From contig DAHUXD010000054.1 of NCBI GenBank assembly GCA_027307335.1, positions 68,611 to 132,610 of the forward strand: a DNA stretch of 64,000 nucleotides, read 5' to 3'. Both the position numbers and the translations under genes were made by a program. This stretch comes from Acidobacteriota bacterium. GTDB taxonomy: Bacteria; Acidobacteriota; Thermoanaerobaculia; UBA5066; Gp7-AA6. Shown one piece after another: positions 61,536 to 64,000 of the stretch (its first letter is position 1; each line of letters begins with the position of its first letter). The notes under the pieces were generated by a model that was given only the letters and a program-made list of their open reading frames with translations, was not told where the DNA came from and searched no databases.

Positions 61536-62861
61536 CTAGTCGCTGGGGTCCAGAAGGCGGTGCTCGACAAGAAGGTCCGCGCCGGCGCGGATTGTGTCGA
61601 ATGCGATTCCCGAGCGGTCGGCGATGTCGAGGAGCGTTGGGCCGCCGTCCGATTGGTTGAGCACCCAGAGCATCGCCATCTGCAGCTGGCCGGGATCCGG
61701 GTATCCGCCCATCGACCCGTAGAGGCCGCGGCGGCCCAGCTGCGGCTCGCCGCGAGGGCTCGTGTTGCGATAGCGGCCGTTTCCCTCGAGGACCGCGACC
61801 ACTGAGAGATAGGCCGACAGCGAATCGGCGAGCGCATCCGGGCGCACGAAGGAGAGGTCGTCGGCCGATGTGTGGTACTCCGGGTAGCGTCCATGCGGAG
61901 TCCGCGTGAGGCTCCCGACCGCGAGGTCGAAACCGGGCGAGCCGTACTGCCGTTCGTCGTATCCGTACGGGGTGAAGTCGACGACCGAGTGCGGGCGGCC
62001 GGATTGCTTCAGCACGTGCGCCGCCGCGCGGTCGACCTCGGCGTCGCCGCGGCGGCTCTTCTTGTAGGTCACTGGTCCCGCGTCGCCGACGCACGCCGCG
62101 ACGAGGCCGTGCCGGATCCGGGACACGGCGGCTTCGTTGCGGGCGAGCCAGGTGATGGACCCGATCGTTCCGGGAACGAAGAGGAAGCGGTAGGAGTAGC
62201 GTCGCGAGGCCGCCGCGAGCATTCGGGCGAGCACCGTCAGGAGCGCGAGCCCGGAGAGATTGTCGTTGGCGAGCGACGGATGGCAGGCGTGGGCGGAGAA
62301 GAGGACCTCGTCCGAGGTTTCTCCCGGAAGGAAGATCTCGCCGTAGCTCAGGCTCCCGTCGGCGAGGGTCGCATCGACGACGGCCTCGTACTCGCCTTCG
62401 GGAAGCCGTTCGAGATCCCGATGCGCGAGGCAGAAACCCCAGTCTTCCTGGTAGTAGGAGGTCCGGTAGGGGATCCAGTCCGGCCGGTCCGGCAGCGAAT
62501 GGAGCCGCGGACGCAGCTCCGAAAGCGACATCCGCCGCCGGACGGGAACGCTGTAGTTGACGACGTGCAGGTTCGAGCGCTTGAAATCGATGACGCGTTC
62601 GCCTTTTGCGTTCGCGACCCAGGCGTCGCGGATGTTCCACTCGCGAGGGACCGTCCAGTCGAGCACGGCCGTTCCCGACGGCACCTCTTGGATCGTCAGC
62701 GGCGTTTCCCGCTGCAGGACGCGGAGCGTCCGGCGCAGGCCCTCTCCCGTGATGCTCCGGCAGATCGGATAGAGCTCGGAAACGAGCGCGTGCATCTCGC
62801 GACCGAGCGCGGTGAAGTCGGCGGCCGTTCGCAGTGCGGCGACGGTCGGAGTCCCGCTCAC
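61536..62861 (-). CDS. DUF4910 aminopeptidase-like protein with C-terminal winged helix
   Basis: A 441-residue protein. The M28-type metallopeptidase fold is seen in EVLFSAHACHPSLANDNLSGLAL (His and Asp metal ligands) and YPEYHTSADDLSFV (late His). A C-terminal winged-helix-like region (DGGPTLLDIADRSGIAFDTI) completes the DUF4910/DUF2172 family architecture. It sits beside RfbC and the C-methyltransferase in many O-antigen loci, and its substrate there is not known. GTG 62861 overlaps the RfbC stop by four bases. Confidence 0.82.
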   Translation of the reverse strand: MSGTPTVAALRTAADFTALGREMHALVSELYPICRSITGEGLRRTLRVLQRETPLTIQEVPSGTAVLDWTVPREWNIRDAWVANAKGERVIDFKRSNLHVVNYSVPVRRRMSLSELRPRLHSLPDRPDWIPYRTSYYQEDWGFCLAHRDLERLPEGEYEAVVDATLADGSLSYGEIFLPGETSDEVLFSAHACHPSLANDNLSGLALLTVLARMLAAASRRYSYRFLFVPGTIGSITWLARNEAAVSRIRHGLVAACVGDAGPVTYKKSRRGDAEVDRAAAHVLKQSGRPHSVVDFTPYGYDERQYGSPGFDLAVGSLTRTPHGRYPEYHTSADDLSFVRPDALADSLSAYLSVVAVLEGNGRYRNTSPRGEPQLGRRGLYGSMGGYPDPGQLQMAMLWVLNQSDGGPTLLDIADRSGIAFDTIRAGADLLVEHRLLDPSD

Positions 62862-63388
62862 GGCCGGTAGTCCGGGTACGAGCGGTCGCGGTCGTTGATG
62901 AGGACGACCTCTCCCGGCCATCGAATCCCGAACGCCGGGTCGTTCCAACGCACTCCGCAAGCGTGCTCCGGGCTGTAGCGAGCCGAGATCTGGTACGTCA
63001 CCTCGGCATCGTCGCTCAGCGTCAGGTATCCGTGGGCGAATCCCTCCGGGACGTAGAGGAGCCGGCGGTTCTCCGCGTCGAGGACCACGCCGACGTGCCG
63101 GAGATGCGTCGTCGAGTCGCGGCGCAGGTCGATGATCACGTCGTAAACGGCGCCGCGCGTGCAGCGGACGAGCTTGGCCTCGGCGAACGGCGGTGTCTGG
63201 AAGTGCATGCCCCGAAGCGTGCCCTTCTTCGGGTTGAAGGAGAGGCTCGACTGCTCCACGTCGGGGTTCAAGCCCCGTCCGGCGAGCTCGCGGGGGTCGT
63301 AGATGCGCGCGAAGAATCCGCGCTCGTCGGCGAGGCGCTCCGGATCGAGCACGAAGGCTCCCGAAAGGGGCGTCTCGGTGAAGATCAT
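62858..63388 (-). CDS. rfbC: dTDP-4-dehydrorhamnose 3,5-epimerase-like protein (RfbC)
   Basis: A 176-residue cupin, near the usual 180. DERGFFARIYD, NPKKGTLRGMHFQ (the His catalytic base is in MHFQ), VYDVIIDLRRDSTTH, VPEGFAHGYLTL and RWNDPAFGIRWP match RfbC. It epimerises C3/C5 of NDP-4-keto-6-deoxyhexoses. It could work with the upstream C-methyltransferase instead of in rhamnose synthesis, because no rfbA, rfbB or rfbD is seen here. It starts at ATG 63388, twelve bases after the methyltransferase stop. Confidence 0.92.
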   Translation of the reverse strand: MIFTETPLSGAFVLDPERLADERGFFARIYDPRELAGRGLNPDVEQSSLSFNPKKGTLRGMHFQTPPFAEAKLVRCTRGAVYDVIIDLRRDSTTHLRHVGVVLDAENRRLLYVPEGFAHGYLTLSDDAEVTYQISARYSPEHACGVRWNDPAFGIRWPGEVVLINDRDRSYPDYRP

Positions 63389-63400
63389 GCGCTGCGGAAT

Positions 63401-64000
63401 CTAATCCAGAACCTGCACGTCGCCGCGGAAGCCGAGGCGTTCGGCCTGGGCTCGGATCTCCGCCTCGAAGGCCGGGTTCGTGATGAGAAGGACGTCCGGC
63501 GGGTCGCTGGCGATGCTCTCGGGTGGGGCGACCACCTGTCCGGTCACCGGCAGGAAGAGACCCTGGCGCCGGGGGTTGATGTCGACGAGCCGCGGAATCT
63601 CTTCGCTGGGGCGGAGCGCGGAAAGGAAAGCGACCGCCCGGGCGCCGGCGCCCCATGGCACCGCGCGGCGACCGCTCTGCCGGAGATCCGTGAGCCACGC
63701 CGACCAGCGGTGCGTCTGCTCCCGATACAGGCGGGTGAATTCGTCGACATCTCGCCGGAGAGTCTCGACGCTCGCCGGGTCCGAGCCGCCGCCGATGTTC
63801 CCCGCGGCCGGGTTCGCCTCAAGGCCGAGGTACTCGTCGCGGAAGCACGGCGCGACTCGCCGGACGGAGAAACCCGTCTCCTCGAACAGCCGGCGCAGTG
63901 AGGGGACCGTGAAGAAGGAGCAGTGCTCGTAGACGACGTTCCAGACGACGCGGCGTCGGAAGATCACGGCGCCGTCGGGCACCTCGAAGTAGACGACGCT
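63401..64000 (-). CDS. Sugar C-methyltransferase, 5' end outside window
   Basis: The frame is open to the window edge and reaches back beyond it, so 200 C-terminal codons are seen. VVYFEVPDGAVI and VYEHCSFFTVPSLRRLFEETGF match the SAM-domain end of NovU/TylCIII-type C-methyltransferases. PWGAGARAVAFLSAL and VDINPRRQGLFLPVTG match their C-terminal domain, and VLITNPAFEAEIRAQ ends it. The N-terminal zinc-binding Cys motif lies outside. These enzymes add a branch methyl to a 4-keto-6-deoxysugar, in line with the neighbouring RfbC. Confidence 0.85.
   Translation of the reverse strand, partial: SVVYFEVPDGAVIFRRRVVWNVVYEHCSFFTVPSLRRLFEETGFSVRRVAPCFRDEYLGLEANPAAGNIGGGSDPASVETLRRDVDEFTRLYREQTHRWSAWLTDLRQSGRRAVPWGAGARAVAFLSALRPSEEIPRLVDINPRRQGLFLPVTGQVVAPPESIASDPPDVLLITNPAFEAEIRAQAERLGFRGDVQVLD

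Noticed and set aside
1-64000. CRISPR arrays, tRNA or rRNA genes, insertion sequences or phage genes
   Set aside because: No regular short repeats, no tRNA- or rRNA-like sequence and no transposase or integrase frames were seen. Gaps are too short to hide them.

Overview
The window is one dense, high-GC bacterial surface-polysaccharide (capsule, exopolysaccharide or O-antigen) biosynthesis and export locus. The organism is probably an acidobacterium, most likely of the Thermoanaerobaculia type. That placement rests on GC-rich codon use, a GTG/TTG-rich start repertoire, and a cysteine-bounded N-terminal domain in the protein at 1912-3864 that I associate with secreted proteins of that group. 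No rRNA, tRNA, CRISPR array or insertion sequence was seen. There are 54 protein genes, two of them cut by the window edges, and no gene-free stretch longer than about 215 bases.

Layout. (1) 1-1696, minus strand: the 3'-truncated gene of a 2-oxoglutarate-oxygenase-like protein and an NAD-dependent sugar epimerase. (2) 1912-3864, plus strand: a secreted PQQ-type beta-propeller protein. (3) 3810-10248, minus strand: an O-antigen ligase/polymerase-like membrane protein, FolD, an exported esterase, a membrane-anchored beta-propeller protein and a PMT-type membrane glycosyltransferase. (4) 10237-17518, plus strand: the export core, comprising a TPR protein, an outer-membrane beta-barrel, a short Wza-type protein, a Wzc-type tyrosine autokinase, a CpsB-type PHP phosphatase and an unrecognised anchored protein. 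(5) 17616-51537, plus strand: 28 closely packed genes opened by a NusG/RfaH-type antiterminator. They cover UDP-HexNAc dehydrogenase and epimerase, an ABC exporter (one permease, two Wzt-type ATPases), seven GT4 and two GT2 glycosyltransferases, two deacetylases, three PP-loop enzymes, methyltransferases, a Wzy/WaaL-like protein, a CapK-like adenylating enzyme, an aminotransferase, a small phosphoglycosyl transferase and a WbpM-type 4,6-dehydratase. (6) 51541-64000, minus strand: a modified-sugar and decoration module with nucleotidyltransferase, class III aminotransferase, PIG-L deacetylase, RfbC, C-methyltransferase, cobalamin-binding-type radical SAM protein, DUF4910 protein, nitroreductase, pyruvyl-transferase-like protein and two glycosyltransferases.

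How it may work together (inference). UDP-HexNAc is oxidised and epimerised to UDP-HexNAcA, and AsnB-like enzymes may amidate the uronic acid. WbpM-type and CDP- or dTDP-linked routes supply deoxy and amino sugars. PglC/WcaJ-like and other glycosyltransferases build the chain on a lipid carrier. The chain leaves through an ABC exporter and/or a Wzc-Wza-barrel conduit. No Wzx flippase was seen here, so either the ABC exporter serves a Wzy-like system or the flippase lies elsewhere. Many adjacent genes share 4-base overlaps, and the two long opposing gene runs end three bases apart at 51537/51541.
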